A DNA stretch of 8,698 nt from Spirochaetaceae bacterium (GTDB lineage Bacteria; Spirochaetota; Spirochaetia; Treponematales; Breznakiellaceae), in assembly GCA_031257135.1 (NCBI GenBank), contig JAIRPH010000071.1, positions 1 through 8,698 of the forward strand. The letters are read 5' to 3'. Below, in pieces: positions 1-7,283 of this stretch; positions within the stretch are counted from its first letter, which is position 1; the number at the start of each line of letters is the position of its first letter. The notes under the pieces were generated by a model, which saw nothing but the letters and a program-made list of their open reading frames with translations, ran no database searches and was not told the DNA's origin. The translations under genes and the position numbers were made by a program.

Positions 1-1
1 C

Positions 2-118
2 AGAGTTTTGGGCAAAATGGCTCATTCCGAGCGGTCAGGCGAGTACGTTCACATCAACATTCCGGGCAACAAGAATCAGCGCATCTTTGAAGCGGGGGTG
101 CGGTATTTTTCCGGGTAG
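2..118 (+). CDS. C-terminal end of an unrecognised protein (5' end outside window)
   Basis: An open frame runs from the window edge to TAG at 116-118. It encodes the last 38 residues of a protein, beginning RVLGKMAHSERSGEYVHINI and ending FEAGVRYFSG. The tail mixes charged and beta-prone residues and has no transmembrane stretch. I do not recognise a family, and too little is visible to assign a function. It reads in the same direction as rnhA, 116 bp upstream of the rnhA start, so the two could share a transcript unless the small hairpin at 110-125 stops it. The frame is open throughout, but the length is too short to be certain that it is coding. Confidence 0.55.
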   Translation, partial: RVLGKMAHSERSGEYVHINIPGNKNQRIFEAGVRYFSG

Positions 119-125
119 TACCGGA
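110..125 (+). terminator. Weak hairpin over the stop codon of the first gene
   Basis: TCCGG (110-114) and CCGGA (121-125) form a 5-bp GC-rich stem around a 6-base loop that contains the TAG stop. Only a short TTT follows, so it is a poor intrinsic terminator. It may be only a stabilising 3' hairpin or chance. Confidence 0.22.
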
Positions 126-138
126 TTTGCGATACCTC

Positions 139-167
139 TTGGTTTTTCCCTAGAAATGTGTTATAGA
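139..167 (+). promoter_or_regulatory. Possible weak promoter upstream of rnhA
   Basis: TTGGTT (139-144) and TATAGA (162-167) are separated by 17 bp, resembling a sigma-70 promoter with 3/6 and 4/6 matches. It would place transcription initiation about 60 bp upstream of the rnhA start. The match is weak and rnhA could instead be read from further upstream. Confidence 0.3.
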
Positions 168-215
168 GTAAGGTATGCTCAAAGAACCAAAGCAGGGCTG
201 GTTAAAGAAATATCT

Positions 216-223
216 GGAGGAGG
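216..223 (+). promoter_or_regulatory. Ribosome binding site that fixes the rnhA start
   Basis: GGAGGAGG is a very strong Shine-Dalgarno sequence ending 11 bases before the ATG at 235. It lies inside the 20-codon upstream extension of the open frame (ATG at 175), which has no comparable site. This favours 235 as the true start. Confidence 0.8.
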
Positions 224-234
224 TTTTTAGATTT

Positions 235-699
235 ATGGGGATTCTGATTTACACTGACGGGGGTTGTTCCGGTAATCCTGGTCCCGGGGCGTGGGCGTAC
301 CTTATTCTTGAAACTCTGAACGCGCAGATTATTGCTGAAAAATGGGGTGTTCAAGCGAATACTACCAATAACCGTATGGAACTCAGCGCGGTTATCGCCG
401 CGCTTGAAGCCTTAACCGAGTTAGATACCGGGCATGGAACAGTAACGGTGTATACCGATTCCCAATATGTGCAAAAAGGCATTCAGACGTGGATTCACAC
501 ATGGAAAAAAAACGGCTGGAAAACCAGCGATAAAAAACCGGTCAAGAATAGGGATCTTTGGCTACGTTTGGATGAGCTTTCCAGTACGTTTCTGCTTGTA
601 TGGAAATGGGTCAAAGGTCATGCCGGGAACGAATTTAACGAGCGGTGCGACCGGATGACTCAGGAAGCCGTCGCGTCTTTAACCGGCGGGCTATTTTGA
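235..699 (+). CDS. rnhA: Ribonuclease HI
   Basis: This is a 154-residue ribonuclease HI, which cuts the RNA strand of RNA-DNA hybrids such as R-loops and Okazaki primers in the cytoplasm, using two metal ions. The length matches the bacterial family (about 155). Family landmarks are present: the first strand IYTDGGCSGNPGPG with D8, NNRMEL with E49, YTDSQYV with D75, KGHAGNEFNE with H129, and D139, which together give the DEDD-type active site plus the flexible-loop histidine. The basic WKKNGWKTSDKKPVKNRDLW segment (residues 90-109) is the handle region that grips the hybrid in E. coli-type enzymes. An ATG at 175 would add 20 residues outside the family alignment, so 235 is chosen because of the GGAGGAGG site. 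The gene appears intact. Confidence 0.95.
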   Translation: MGILIYTDGGCSGNPGPGAWAYLILETLNAQIIAEKWGVQANTTNNRMELSAVIAALEALTELDTGHGTVTVYTDSQYVQKGIQTWIHTWKKNGWKTSDKKPVKNRDLWLRLDELSSTFLLVWKWVKGHAGNEFNERCDRMTQEAVASLTGGLF

Positions 700-704
700 A
701 AGGC

Positions 705-726
705 AAGAATTTGTTCTTTTTTTTTT
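705..726 (+). terminator. Probable intrinsic terminator after rnhA
   Basis: AAGAA (705-709) can pair with TTCTT (714-718) across a 4-base loop, and the pairing runs directly into ten consecutive T (717-726). The stem is short and AT-rich, so it is weak, but the T-tract sits just after the rnhA stop and ahead of a new promoter. Confidence 0.42.
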
Positions 727-752
727 ATGTTTTTTGTCATTTTATACGATAC

Positions 753-781
753 TAGACATAAGGATATCTTGTCATTATACT
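753..781 (+). promoter_or_regulatory. Sigma-70 type promoter of the lipoprotein/LysM/ABC cluster
   Basis: TAGACA (753-758) and TATACT (776-781) each match the consensus hexamers at 5 of 6 positions and have the ideal 17-bp spacer. The predicted start of transcription is near 788, leaving a leader of about 25 bases that contains the AAAGGAGA ribosome site at 799-806. It is the only good promoter seen before the three same-strand genes up to 5974. Confidence 0.65.
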
Positions 782-812
782 GGCGGTATATCCGGGACAA
801 AGGAGATTTAGT

Positions 813-3800
813 ATGAAACATCGAACAGCAGGGTCCTTGCTGTTGCAGTCAATTATATTGTCAGTGTTGGTATCTTGCGGGGGTACTCCGGATCCGGCAG
901 CGCCCACTGAGCCGGAGCCGGAAAATCCTTCAACCCAGCAAACGCAAGCTTCATCAGCCGCTTCTACCGGGCAGAAACCGGGTAAAGACGCTTTGGATGC
1001 CATGAACAGCGCCCGGGATAGGGCGGAAGAGAACCGAAAAAAAGCGCTTGACGTACAGGGACAAGTATATTTTCCCAATGAATGGAAAAACGCGGAAGAA
1101 GCTAAAAACAAAGCCGACAACGACGCCAAAAAAAATACCCCTGAGTCGATAGATTCAGCCACCGCGTCCTATATCGAAGCCGCGGACGGCTACGAGGATA
1201 TTGTTAAGAATAGCGAACCGCTTTACGCCAAAGATATGGAAGACGCGCTGAAGGCGTTGCAGTCCGCGATAGCCCGGGCGGACCAGTCTAAACAGCAGGC
1301 GCAGGATGCGCAAGCTCCGGTATATTTTCCCAAAGACTGGCAAGCCGCGGAAACGGTTCATCAAAACGGGAAAGACGCAAAGAAAGAAACTCTGGAAGAG
1401 ATTAAAGCCGCGGCGGATATGTATACGCAAGCGGCGGATAAATACGACGATGCCGCCGGGAAGAGCCGTCCGCTCTTAGCCAAGGAAAAAGACGACGCCT
1501 TAGCCGGGCTGAACGCCGCTATCGCCCGGATGGAACAATCCCGCAAAGACGCGCAGGATGCGCAAGGTCCGGTATATTTTCCCAAAGACTGGCAGAACGC
1601 GGAAGCTCAGAATAAGGCGGGAAAAGACGCGAAAAAAACCACCACAGCAGAGATTAAAGCCGCGGCCGCGCTGTACACTCGGGCGGCGGACAGCTACGAC
1701 GATATAGCCGGGAAGAGCCGTCCGCTGGCGGCTAAGGAGAAAAACGACGCGCTCGCCGCGCTGAACGCCGCGAAAGCCCGGGCTGAGCAGTCTCGGAAGA
1801 ATGCGCAGGATGCGCAGGCTCCGGTATATTTCCCCAAAGACTGGCAAGCCGCGGAAACGAAAAATAAAGCCGGACAGGACGCGAAAAAGGATTCTGTCGC
1901 CGAGATGAAAGCCGCGGCCGCGCTGTATACCCAAGCGGCTGACGGTTACGACGCCATCACGTCTAAGAGCCGGGCGCAAGCGGCGAAAGAAAAGGACGAC
2001 GCTTTGCAATCTTTGAACGCGGCGATGGCTCGGGCTGAGCAGTCTCGGAAGAATGCGCAGGATGCGCAGGCTCCGGCGTATTTCCCGAATGACTGGAAAA
2101 ACGCGGAAGCCAAAAACGACGCGGGAAAAGCCGCAAAAAAAACTTCAATCGAAGAAATCAAGGCGGCCGCCGCGCTGTATACGCAAGCGGCTGACGCCTA
2201 CGACGATGTAGCCGGGAAGAGCCGCCCGCTTTTAGCCAAAGACCGAGAGGATGCTGACAAGGCGCTTCAAGCGGCGATGGCTCGGGCTGAGCAGTCTCGG
2301 AAGAATGCGCAGGATGCGCAGGCTCCGACGTATTTCCCGAATGACTGGAAAAACGCGGAAGCCAAAACCGCCGCGGGAAAAGCCGCAAAAAAAACGACTC
2401 CCGAGGAGATCAAGTCAGCGGCCGCGTTGTATATTCAGGCGGCTGACGCCTACGACGATATGGTCAACCGAAACGCTTCCCGGCTTACTAAAGAAGAAGA
2501 AGACGCCCGGAATGCCTTGCAGTCTGCGATAGCCAGAATGGAGCAGTCCCGGAAGAATGCGCAGGATGCGCAAGGTCCTGTCTATTTTCCCAAAGACTGG
2601 CAAACCGCGGAAGCTCAGAATAAAGCCGGACAGAACGCGAAAAAGCAAACGCCGGAGGAGATTAAAGCCGCGGCCGCGTTGTACACTCAAGCGGCGGACA
2701 GCTACGACGATATAGCCGCCAAAAGCCGCCCGCTCTTAGCCAAAGACCGAGAGGATGCTGATAAAGCGCTTCAAGCGGCGATGGCTCGGGCTGAGCAGTC
2801 TCGGAAGAATGCGCAGGATGCGCAAGGTCCGGTCTATTTTCCCAAAGACTGGCAGAACGCTGAAGCGAAGAACGACGCGGGAAAAAACGCCAAAAAGACA
2901 ACTACCGAGGAGATTAAAGCCGCAACCGCGCTGTATACGCAAGCGGCGGATACTTACGACGATATTGCGAACAAGACGAGGACTCAGCTTGCCAAAGAAA
3001 AAGAGGACGCTTTAAAAGCTTTGAACGCGGCGATGGCTCGGGCTGAGCAGTCTCGGAAGAATGCGCAGGATGCGCAGGCTCCGGCATATTTCCCGAATGA
3101 CTGGAAAAACGCGGAAGCCAAAAACGACGCGGGAAAAAACGCCAAAAAAGACAGTATCGAGGAAATGAAATCAGCGGCCGCGTTGTACGCGCAGGCGGCT
3201 GACGCCTACGATGACATAGCTGGACGGAGCAGAACAGCTCTCGCTGACCAAGACAAGGATGCCGCGCTGAAGGCTTTGCAGGAGGCGATGGCTCGGGCTG
3301 AGCAGTCTCGGAAGAATGCGCAGGATGCGCAGGCTCCGGCCTATTTCCCGAATGACTGGAAAAACGCGGAAGCTAAAAACGACGCGGGAAAAAACGCCAA
3401 AAAGACGACTCCCGAGGAGATTAGAGCCGCGGCCGCGTTGTATACTCAGGCGGCTGACGCGTATGACGATTTAACCGGTAAAACCAGAACCGCCGCGGCT
3501 CAGCAACAGCAGGAGCGGGATGCCGCGCAAAAGGCTTTGCAGGAGGCGATGGCTCGGGCTGAGCAGTCTCGGAAACAGGCGGAGGGTTTTCAGGGCGCGA
3601 CGTATGCTCCTAACGACTGGAAAAACGCGGAAGCCAAAAACGACGCGGGAAAAGCCGCGAAGAAGCAAACTCCGGAGGATATTAGGTCTGCCGCGGCGTT
3701 GTACGCGCAGGCGGCTGACGCGTATGACGCTATTGTCCGGCAAAGCCGTCCCCGGTATATCCAAGACTGGGAAGACGCGTTGAAACGGGAACGCGCCGCC

Positions 3801-4478
3801 GCTGTATCTGCGGGCATCGGGAGCGCGGCTCCTGATCAGCTTACTACTGCGGATAAAACTGCCGAGGAAATCCGCCGGGACTTGGCGTCTGCGGACTATG
3901 TTCCTGACAAAGACACGGTTTCTCTGCCTATTGATATGTACCGCGCGCTTAAACCGCGGGCTGAGGGGTATCATGTCCGGCAGGAGATTGTAGATCAAGG
4001 TCTCGCTGATGCGGACCCGGACAATATGGCCGCGGGCGACCGGTATACAGCCGGGGCAATACAGGATTATGAGGCGAAGAATCCGAAAGACGCGTACGCT
4101 AAGGCGAATGACGCGCTTGATCGGTATAATGCGGTTCTCCAGGGCGGCAAGCTGGCTGAGGCTCAGAAATGGATGCTTGAGGCGAGCAAAGAACGGCAGA
4201 TCGCGGTGGATGTGAAGGCTCCTGTTGCGGTTTGGGAGGACTTTAACGAAGCTGATACGGTATACCAGCAGGCTTTAAGCGATTTTAATGAGGGGCGGTA
4301 CGAATCCGCTATGAGCTTATATCAGCAATCGGCTGTTCAGTTTATTGCCGCGGCTCAGGCGGCGGAGGAAAAACGCCGGCGCGCGGAAGAAGCCATTGCC
4401 GCGGCGAAACAGAAAAGGGCTGAAAGTACGGCTCTCGCGGAAAGCGCGGGGCTTATTATGGAGGGGAACAATGAATAA
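813..4478 (+). CDS. Large repeat lipoprotein, TmpA-like position, eleven tandem helical repeats
   Basis: This is a 1221-residue exported lipoprotein. Residues 1-22 form a lipoprotein signal peptide ending in the lipobox LVSC, with C22 as the lipidated cysteine; I see no other cysteine. A Pro/Glu/Thr/Gln/Ser-rich linker runs to about residue 60. Residues 63-991 are eleven consecutive repeats of 84-87 residues, rich in Ala, Lys, Asp and Glu. Each has the core ARAEQSRKNAQDAQ, a turn YFPxDW, then AEAKNxAGKxAKK and LYTQAADAYDD. Residues 992-1105 diverge, about 1107-1185 hold a remote copy of the same module (WMLEASKERQ...), and the last 35 residues look like a charged coiled coil. The start is fixed by AAAGGAGA six bases upstream. 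The repeats probably stack as an elongated alpha-helical rod anchored in a membrane, which is an inference. Gene order and module style recall treponemal TmpA, but this protein is several times longer. Its function is unknown. Confidence 0.9.
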   Translation: MKHRTAGSLLLQSIILSVLVSCGGTPDPAAPTEPEPENPSTQQTQASSAASTGQKPGKDALDAMNSARDRAEENRKKALDVQGQVYFPNEWKNAEEAKNKADNDAKKNTPESIDSATASYIEAADGYEDIVKNSEPLYAKDMEDALKALQSAIARADQSKQQAQDAQAPVYFPKDWQAAETVHQNGKDAKKETLEEIKAAADMYTQAADKYDDAAGKSRPLLAKEKDDALAGLNAAIARMEQSRKDAQDAQGPVYFPKDWQNAEAQNKAGKDAKKTTTAEIKAAAALYTRAADSYDDIAGKSRPLAAKEKNDALAALNAAKARAEQSRKNAQDAQAPVYFPKDWQAAETKNKAGQDAKKDSVAEMKAAAALYTQAADGYDAITSKSRAQAAKEKDDALQSLNAAMARAEQSRKNAQDAQAPAYFPNDWKNAEAKNDAGKAAKKTSIEEIKAAAALYTQAADAYDDVAGKSRPLLAKDREDADKALQAAMARAEQSRKNAQDAQAPTYFPNDWKNAEAKTAAGKAAKKTTPEEIKSAAALYIQAADAYDDMVNRNASRLTKEEEDARNALQSAIARMEQSRKNAQDAQGPVYFPKDWQTAEAQNKAGQNAKKQTPEEIKAAAALYTQAADSYDDIAAKSRPLLAKDREDADKALQAAMARAEQSRKNAQDAQGPVYFPKDWQNAEAKNDAGKNAKKTTTEEIKAATALYTQAADTYDDIANKTRTQLAKEKEDALKALNAAMARAEQSRKNAQDAQAPAYFPNDWKNAEAKNDAGKNAKKDSIEEMKSAAALYAQAADAYDDIAGRSRTALADQDKDAALKALQEAMARAEQSRKNAQDAQAPAYFPNDWKNAEAKNDAGKNAKKTTPEEIRAAAALYTQAADAYDDLTGKTRTAAAQQQQERDAAQKALQEAMARAEQSRKQAEGFQGATYAPNDWKNAEAKNDAGKAAKKQTPEDIRSAAALYAQAADAYDAIVRQSRPRYIQDWEDALKRERAAAVSAGIGSAAPDQLTTADKTAEEIRRDLASADYVPDKDTVSLPIDMYRALKPRAEGYHVRQEIVDQGLADADPDNMAAGDRYTAGAIQDYEAKNPKDAYAKANDALDRYNAVLQGGKLAEAQKWMLEASKERQIAVDVKAPVAVWEDFNEADTVYQQALSDFNEGRYESAMSLYQQSAVQFIAAAQAAEEKRRRAEEAIAAAKQKRAESTALAESAGLIMEGNNE
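999..3785 (+). repeat. In-frame tandem array: eleven units of about 252 bp
   Basis: Unit starts are 999, 1254, 1506, 1758, 2010, 2262, 2514, 2766, 3018, 3273 and 3534, and the last unit ends at 3785. Spacing is exactly 252 bp for most units, 255 bp for the first and ninth, and 261 bp for the tenth, so every change preserves the reading frame. The best conserved DNA block covers roughly the first 55 bp of a unit (ATGGCTCGGGCTGAGCAGTC and its continuation). It is nearly or fully identical, third codon positions included, in units 5, 6, 8, 9 and 10. Later parts of the units are more diverged and fall into two types, FPKDWQ (units 2, 3, 4, 7, 8) and FPNDWKNAEAK (5, 6, 9, 10). Confidence 0.95.
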
Positions 4479-5208
4479 GCGCCGGCATCTCGCAGGGCTT
4501 GCGGTATTGCTTTTCGGCTTGGGAATCGCGCCGTTTTCAGGGGCGCAGGAAGAGCCTCCGGTTTCGGAGTTCGTGGATTCTTTGCTCAAAAATCAGTATT
4601 TGCTTGAAAGTCTCAGGCTTATCGGACTTGCCGAGGAGTGTTACGCCAAAGGCGAGTACGACGACGCGATCAGGTATGCGGAAGAGGCTATGCGGTATTC
4701 TGAGCGGTCGGATATATATGTAACGTTGCAGATCAAGATAAAAAAAGCCAACGACGCTATTGCCGCGGCGAAAAAACGGCTCGAATGGGCCGCAGGCGTA
4801 GGCGCGGCGAGACGGTACGCTCAGCAGTACGAAGAGGCGCAGTACACCTACGAAGACGCGCTCGACGCCCGTTCCGTCGAAGCATGGGACGAAGCCCGGG
4901 AGTACGCGCTTGAGGTTATTAAGATTCTGGCTTTGGTGAAGGAACAGCCTTCTTTGCCGGCCCAGTATTTGGTGAGGACTTGGAATCCTACGAAAGACTG
5001 CTTATGGAACATTGCGGCGAAACCTCAGATTTACGGAGACCCCTTTAAATGGGTGATTCTCTATGAGGCTAATAAAGATAAACTAACTGAACCGAATAAT
5101 CCTGATCTTATTCATCCCGGTATGATTTTGGATATTCCCAGCATCAACGGCGAGGTCCGATCCGGTATATGGGAAGAATGGGAAGAAATCGAGATGCTTA
5201 ACCGGTAA
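4471..5208 (+). CDS. tmpB: Exported LysM-domain protein, TmpB-like
   Basis: This 245-residue protein probably acts in the periplasm, bound to peptidoglycan. Residues 1-25 are a typical signal peptide (basic MNKRRH, hydrophobic core, SGA|QEE cleavage). Residues 31-155 are helical and TPR-like (VDSLLKNQYLLESLRLIGLA, YAKGEYDDAIRYAEEAMRYS). Residues 166-223 form a LysM-type domain: YLVRTWNPTKDCLWNIA, YGDPFKW, LYEANKDKL and IHPGMILDIP match the family pattern. The open frame continues upstream to an ATG at 4345, but 4471 is chosen because it yields the signal peptide and has GGAGGGG at 4460-4466. The start lies 8 bp inside the preceding lipoprotein gene, which suggests translational coupling. The TmpA-TmpB resemblance in Treponema is from memory of those antigens, so the gene name is tentative while the LysM call is firm. 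Two in-frame stops, TAA and TAG, end it. Confidence 0.85.
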   Translation: MNKRRHLAGLAVLLFGLGIAPFSGAQEEPPVSEFVDSLLKNQYLLESLRLIGLAEECYAKGEYDDAIRYAEEAMRYSERSDIYVTLQIKIKKANDAIAAAKKRLEWAAGVGAARRYAQQYEEAQYTYEDALDARSVEAWDEAREYALEVIKILALVKEQPSLPAQYLVRTWNPTKDCLWNIAAKPQIYGDPFKWVILYEANKDKLTEPNNPDLIHPGMILDIPSINGEVRSGIWEEWEEIEMLNR

Positions 5209-5221
5209 TAGCAGGGAAGCT

Positions 5222-5974
5222 ATGGCGATACTGAAGGTTGAAGGATTATCTAAATCCTACAAGAATCTGCAGGTTCTCAAGAGCATATCTTTTACGGTAG
5301 ACCGGGGAGAAGTCGTCGCGGTTATCGGTCCTTCCGGATCGGGAAAATCGACGCTTCTCCGGTGCATAACCCATCTGGAACAGGTTGACGGCGGCACTAT
5401 CGCGCTCGCTGATTCGGTTATGGTCCAGAACGGCGTATACGCCCAGCCCGAAGTTCTCAGGCGGGTCTGCCTCAAGGTCGGTTTTGTCTTTCAGAATTTT
5501 AACTTATTTCCGCACTTTTCCTGTTTGAGAAACATCACTGAAGCCCAAATTCACGTGGTCCGCCGCGCTAAGGCGTCTGCGGAAAAGCGAGCGCGGACTC
5601 TGCTGGAGAAGATGGGACTCCCGGAAAAAGCCGACGCGTATCCTTGCGAATTGTCCGGCGGGCAACAGCAGAGGGTATCCATTGCCCGGGCCCTCGCGCT
5701 GGACCCGGAGGTGCTGTTTTTTGACGAGCCTACCAGCGCGCTGGACCCTGAACTGACCGGCGAGATTCTCAAGGTTATCCGCTCGCTTGCCGCGGAAAAA
5801 ATGACGATGGTTATCGTAACGCACGAAATGGCTTTTGCCCGGGAAGTCGCGGACCGGGCGTTGTTCATGGACGGCGGCTCCATCATTGAAGAAGGTCCGG
5901 CGGCTCAGGTGATCGGCAATCCCCGGCAGGAACGGACCAAAACTTTCTTAAAACGCCTCGTCCACGCGGAGTAG
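5222..5974 (+). CDS. ABC transporter ATP-binding protein, polar amino acid (GlnQ/HisP) type
   Basis: This 250-residue cytoplasmic ATPase would power import through an amino-acid ABC permease. All nucleotide-binding motifs are intact: Walker A GPSGSGKST (36-44), Q-loop Q91 in FVFQNFNLFPHFS, signature LSGGQQQR (144-151), Walker B VLFFDEP with catalytic E169, D-loop SALD (172-175) and switch H201 in VTHEMAFA. The phrases FNLFPHFS, EPTSALDPEL and VTHEMAFAREVADR are typical of the GlnQ/HisP/ArtP subfamily, and the length fits (240-258). The start at 5222 has a modest GGGAA (5214-5218) and lies 13 bp after the LysM gene, so it is probably in the same transcript. No permease or binding-protein gene adjoins it, and the next gene is convergent. 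The substrate cannot be read from the sequence, so no symbol is given. Confidence 0.92.
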   Translation: MAILKVEGLSKSYKNLQVLKSISFTVDRGEVVAVIGPSGSGKSTLLRCITHLEQVDGGTIALADSVMVQNGVYAQPEVLRRVCLKVGFVFQNFNLFPHFSCLRNITEAQIHVVRRAKASAEKRARTLLEKMGLPEKADAYPCELSGGQQQRVSIARALALDPEVLFFDEPTSALDPELTGEILKVIRSLAAEKMTMVIVTHEMAFAREVADRALFMDGGSIIEEGPAAQVIGNPRQERTKTFLKRLVHAE

Positions 5975-5982
5975 CCTGCCTG

Positions 5983-6020
5983 CGCCGAAAAACGGCGTAA
6001 GTTCCGGGACGTTTTTCCCG
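5983..6020. terminator. Two hairpins between convergent genes, possible bidirectional terminator
   Basis: The 46-bp gap between the ABC gene and dapL contains CGCCG-AAAAA-CGGCG (5983-5997) and CGGGA-CGTTTT-TCCCG (6005-6020). Both are short perfect stems. Neither is followed by a proper T-tract on either strand, but the position between converging genes fits transcript ends from both sides. Confidence 0.35.
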
Positions 6021-7226
6021 CTAACGCGTTAGTTTTTCGAGGCGTTTGCAGGCTTCTTCCACATCGGAGCGGTGACCGAAGGCGGAAAACCGTATGAACG
6101 ATTGCCCCGCGGGACCGAAGCCTGCGCCCGGAGTCGTCACTACCCAGCACTGCTCAAGGATTTCCGCGAAAACTTCCCAACTGTCTCTGCCCGGAAACTT
6201 CGCCCAAATATACGGCGAATTATCTCCGCCTACGCAGGAAATTCCCAGTTTTTGCAAGGCTGAACGTATCAGTTGTGCGTTTCCCAAGTAAAAATCAGAG
6301 AGTTGCCGCATTTCTTGGAGACCTTCAGGCTCCAGCGCGGCGAGTCCGCCGGCTTGGGCGATGTTCGACGCGCCGTTGAAAATAGTTCCGCACACTCTCG
6401 CCCAGTCCGCGTGGATGCTTTCTCCGCCCGCGTAGGCGAGCCGTTTCGGCACCGCGGTCCAGCCTAGCCGTACTCCGGTAAACCCTGCGGATTTGGAAAA
6501 CGAATTGACTTCTATGGCGCAGGTTTTCGCTCCTTCAATCTCGAAAATGCTTTTAGGCAGTTGATCGTCCCGGATATATTCGCTATATGCCGCATCGAAA
6601 ACGATCAATGCCCCTTTTTCGACAGATGTTTTGACCAAAGCGGTAAGCTGTTTCCAAGTGGCTACCGCGCCGGTAGGATTGTTGGGAGAGCAAAAATAGA
6701 CAAGTCCATGTTCGGGGATGAGGTCCATATCGGGAAAATAGCCGTTTTCCGCGGTGCAGGGAAGGTAGATGATTCCCTGATAGCCTGTTCCAGACCAAGG
6801 TCCTGCGGCTCCGGTAAGTACCGAGCCGTCCACGTACACCGGGTATGACGGGTCCTGCACGGCTATTTTAGTTTTCGCGCCGAACAGAAGCTGAAGTCTG
6901 CCGATATCGCATTTTGCGCCGTCGGAAATGAAGATTTCGTCTGCGGAAAAATGCCCTTTATAGAAGGTTTCCGCTATGCGTTCCCGCAGGGCGAGGAGTC
7001 CTTCGTCGCTGTAGCCGCTGTAGCCTTCGGCGGCGCCGAGTTTCCGCGCGGCTTCCGCGAGTCCCCGGCTGATATGGGGGAGAAGCGGTTCGGTAGTATT
7101 TCCTACTCCGAGGCTGATGATATTCGCTTCCGGGTGGGTTTCTGCAAAGGCTCTGCGGCGTTTTGCGATTTCCGGGAACAAATAGCCTGCTTTAAGATTG
7201 CTGATACAGGGATTTCTGCTGATCAT
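6021..7226 (-). CDS. dapL: LL-diaminopimelate aminotransferase
   Basis: This is a 401-residue class I/II PLP-dependent aminotransferase. DapL converts tetrahydrodipicolinate plus glutamate directly to LL-diaminopimelate and 2-oxoglutarate, bypassing the succinylase or acetylase steps of lysine and cell-wall precursor synthesis. Landmarks include YLFPEIAKR near the N-terminus, GVGNTTEPLLPH (40-51), GYSGYSDEGLLALRERIA, SPNNPTGA (180-187), FDAAYSEYI with D211, the Schiff-base lysine K245 in NSFSKSAGFTGVRLGW, and the carboxylate-binding arginine in FIRFSAFG (R379). The length matches DapL (about 400-410), and the YLFPEI, TEPL and SFSKSAGFTG signatures favour DapL over aspartate or alanine aminotransferases. 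The start has AGGAGA (complement of 7231-7236) four bases upstream. It is a monocistronic unit in this window with its own promoter, facing the ABC gene tail to tail. A related DapL-like aminotransferase of different specificity cannot be excluded. Confidence 0.88.
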   Translation of the reverse strand: MISRNPCISNLKAGYLFPEIAKRRRAFAETHPEANIISLGVGNTTEPLLPHISRGLAEAARKLGAAEGYSGYSDEGLLALRERIAETFYKGHFSADEIFISDGAKCDIGRLQLLFGAKTKIAVQDPSYPVYVDGSVLTGAAGPWSGTGYQGIIYLPCTAENGYFPDMDLIPEHGLVYFCSPNNPTGAVATWKQLTALVKTSVEKGALIVFDAAYSEYIRDDQLPKSIFEIEGAKTCAIEVNSFSKSAGFTGVRLGWTAVPKRLAYAGGESIHADWARVCGTIFNGASNIAQAGGLAALEPEGLQEMRQLSDFYLGNAQLIRSALQKLGISCVGGDNSPYIWAKFPGRDSWEVFAEILEQCWVVTTPGAGFGPAGQSFIRFSAFGHRSDVEEACKRLEKLTR

Positions 7227-7244
7227 ATTGTCTCCTATCAGTCT

Positions 7245-7273
7245 AGCATACTAAAGTATACACCTTATGTGAA
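7245..7273 (-). promoter_or_regulatory. dapL promoter
   Basis: Read on the minus strand, TTCACA (complement of 7268-7273, 5/6 match) and TATGCT (complement of 7245-7250, 4/6) are 17 bp apart. Transcription would start near 7238, just upstream of the AGGAGA ribosome site, giving a leader of only about a dozen bases. This leaves no room for a long riboswitch leader such as a lysine riboswitch. Confidence 0.55.
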
Positions 7274-7283
7274 GCGGCGAGAC

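Noticed and set aside
1155..3998. Many Arg- or Ser/Ala-rich frames on the minus strand and in other frames of the repeat array
   Set aside because: They are antisense or out-of-frame shadows of the repeated lipoprotein sequence. They recur with the same 252-bp period, lack ribosome sites, and have compositions unlike real proteins.
6021..7226. Plus-strand frames inside dapL (for example 6561-6848 and 6951-7316)
   Set aside because: They are antisense to a full-length aminotransferase with all active-site motifs and have no ribosome sites or recognisable domains.
7226..7238. Lysine riboswitch ahead of dapL
   Set aside because: The predicted leader is only about a dozen bases, too short for a riboswitch.
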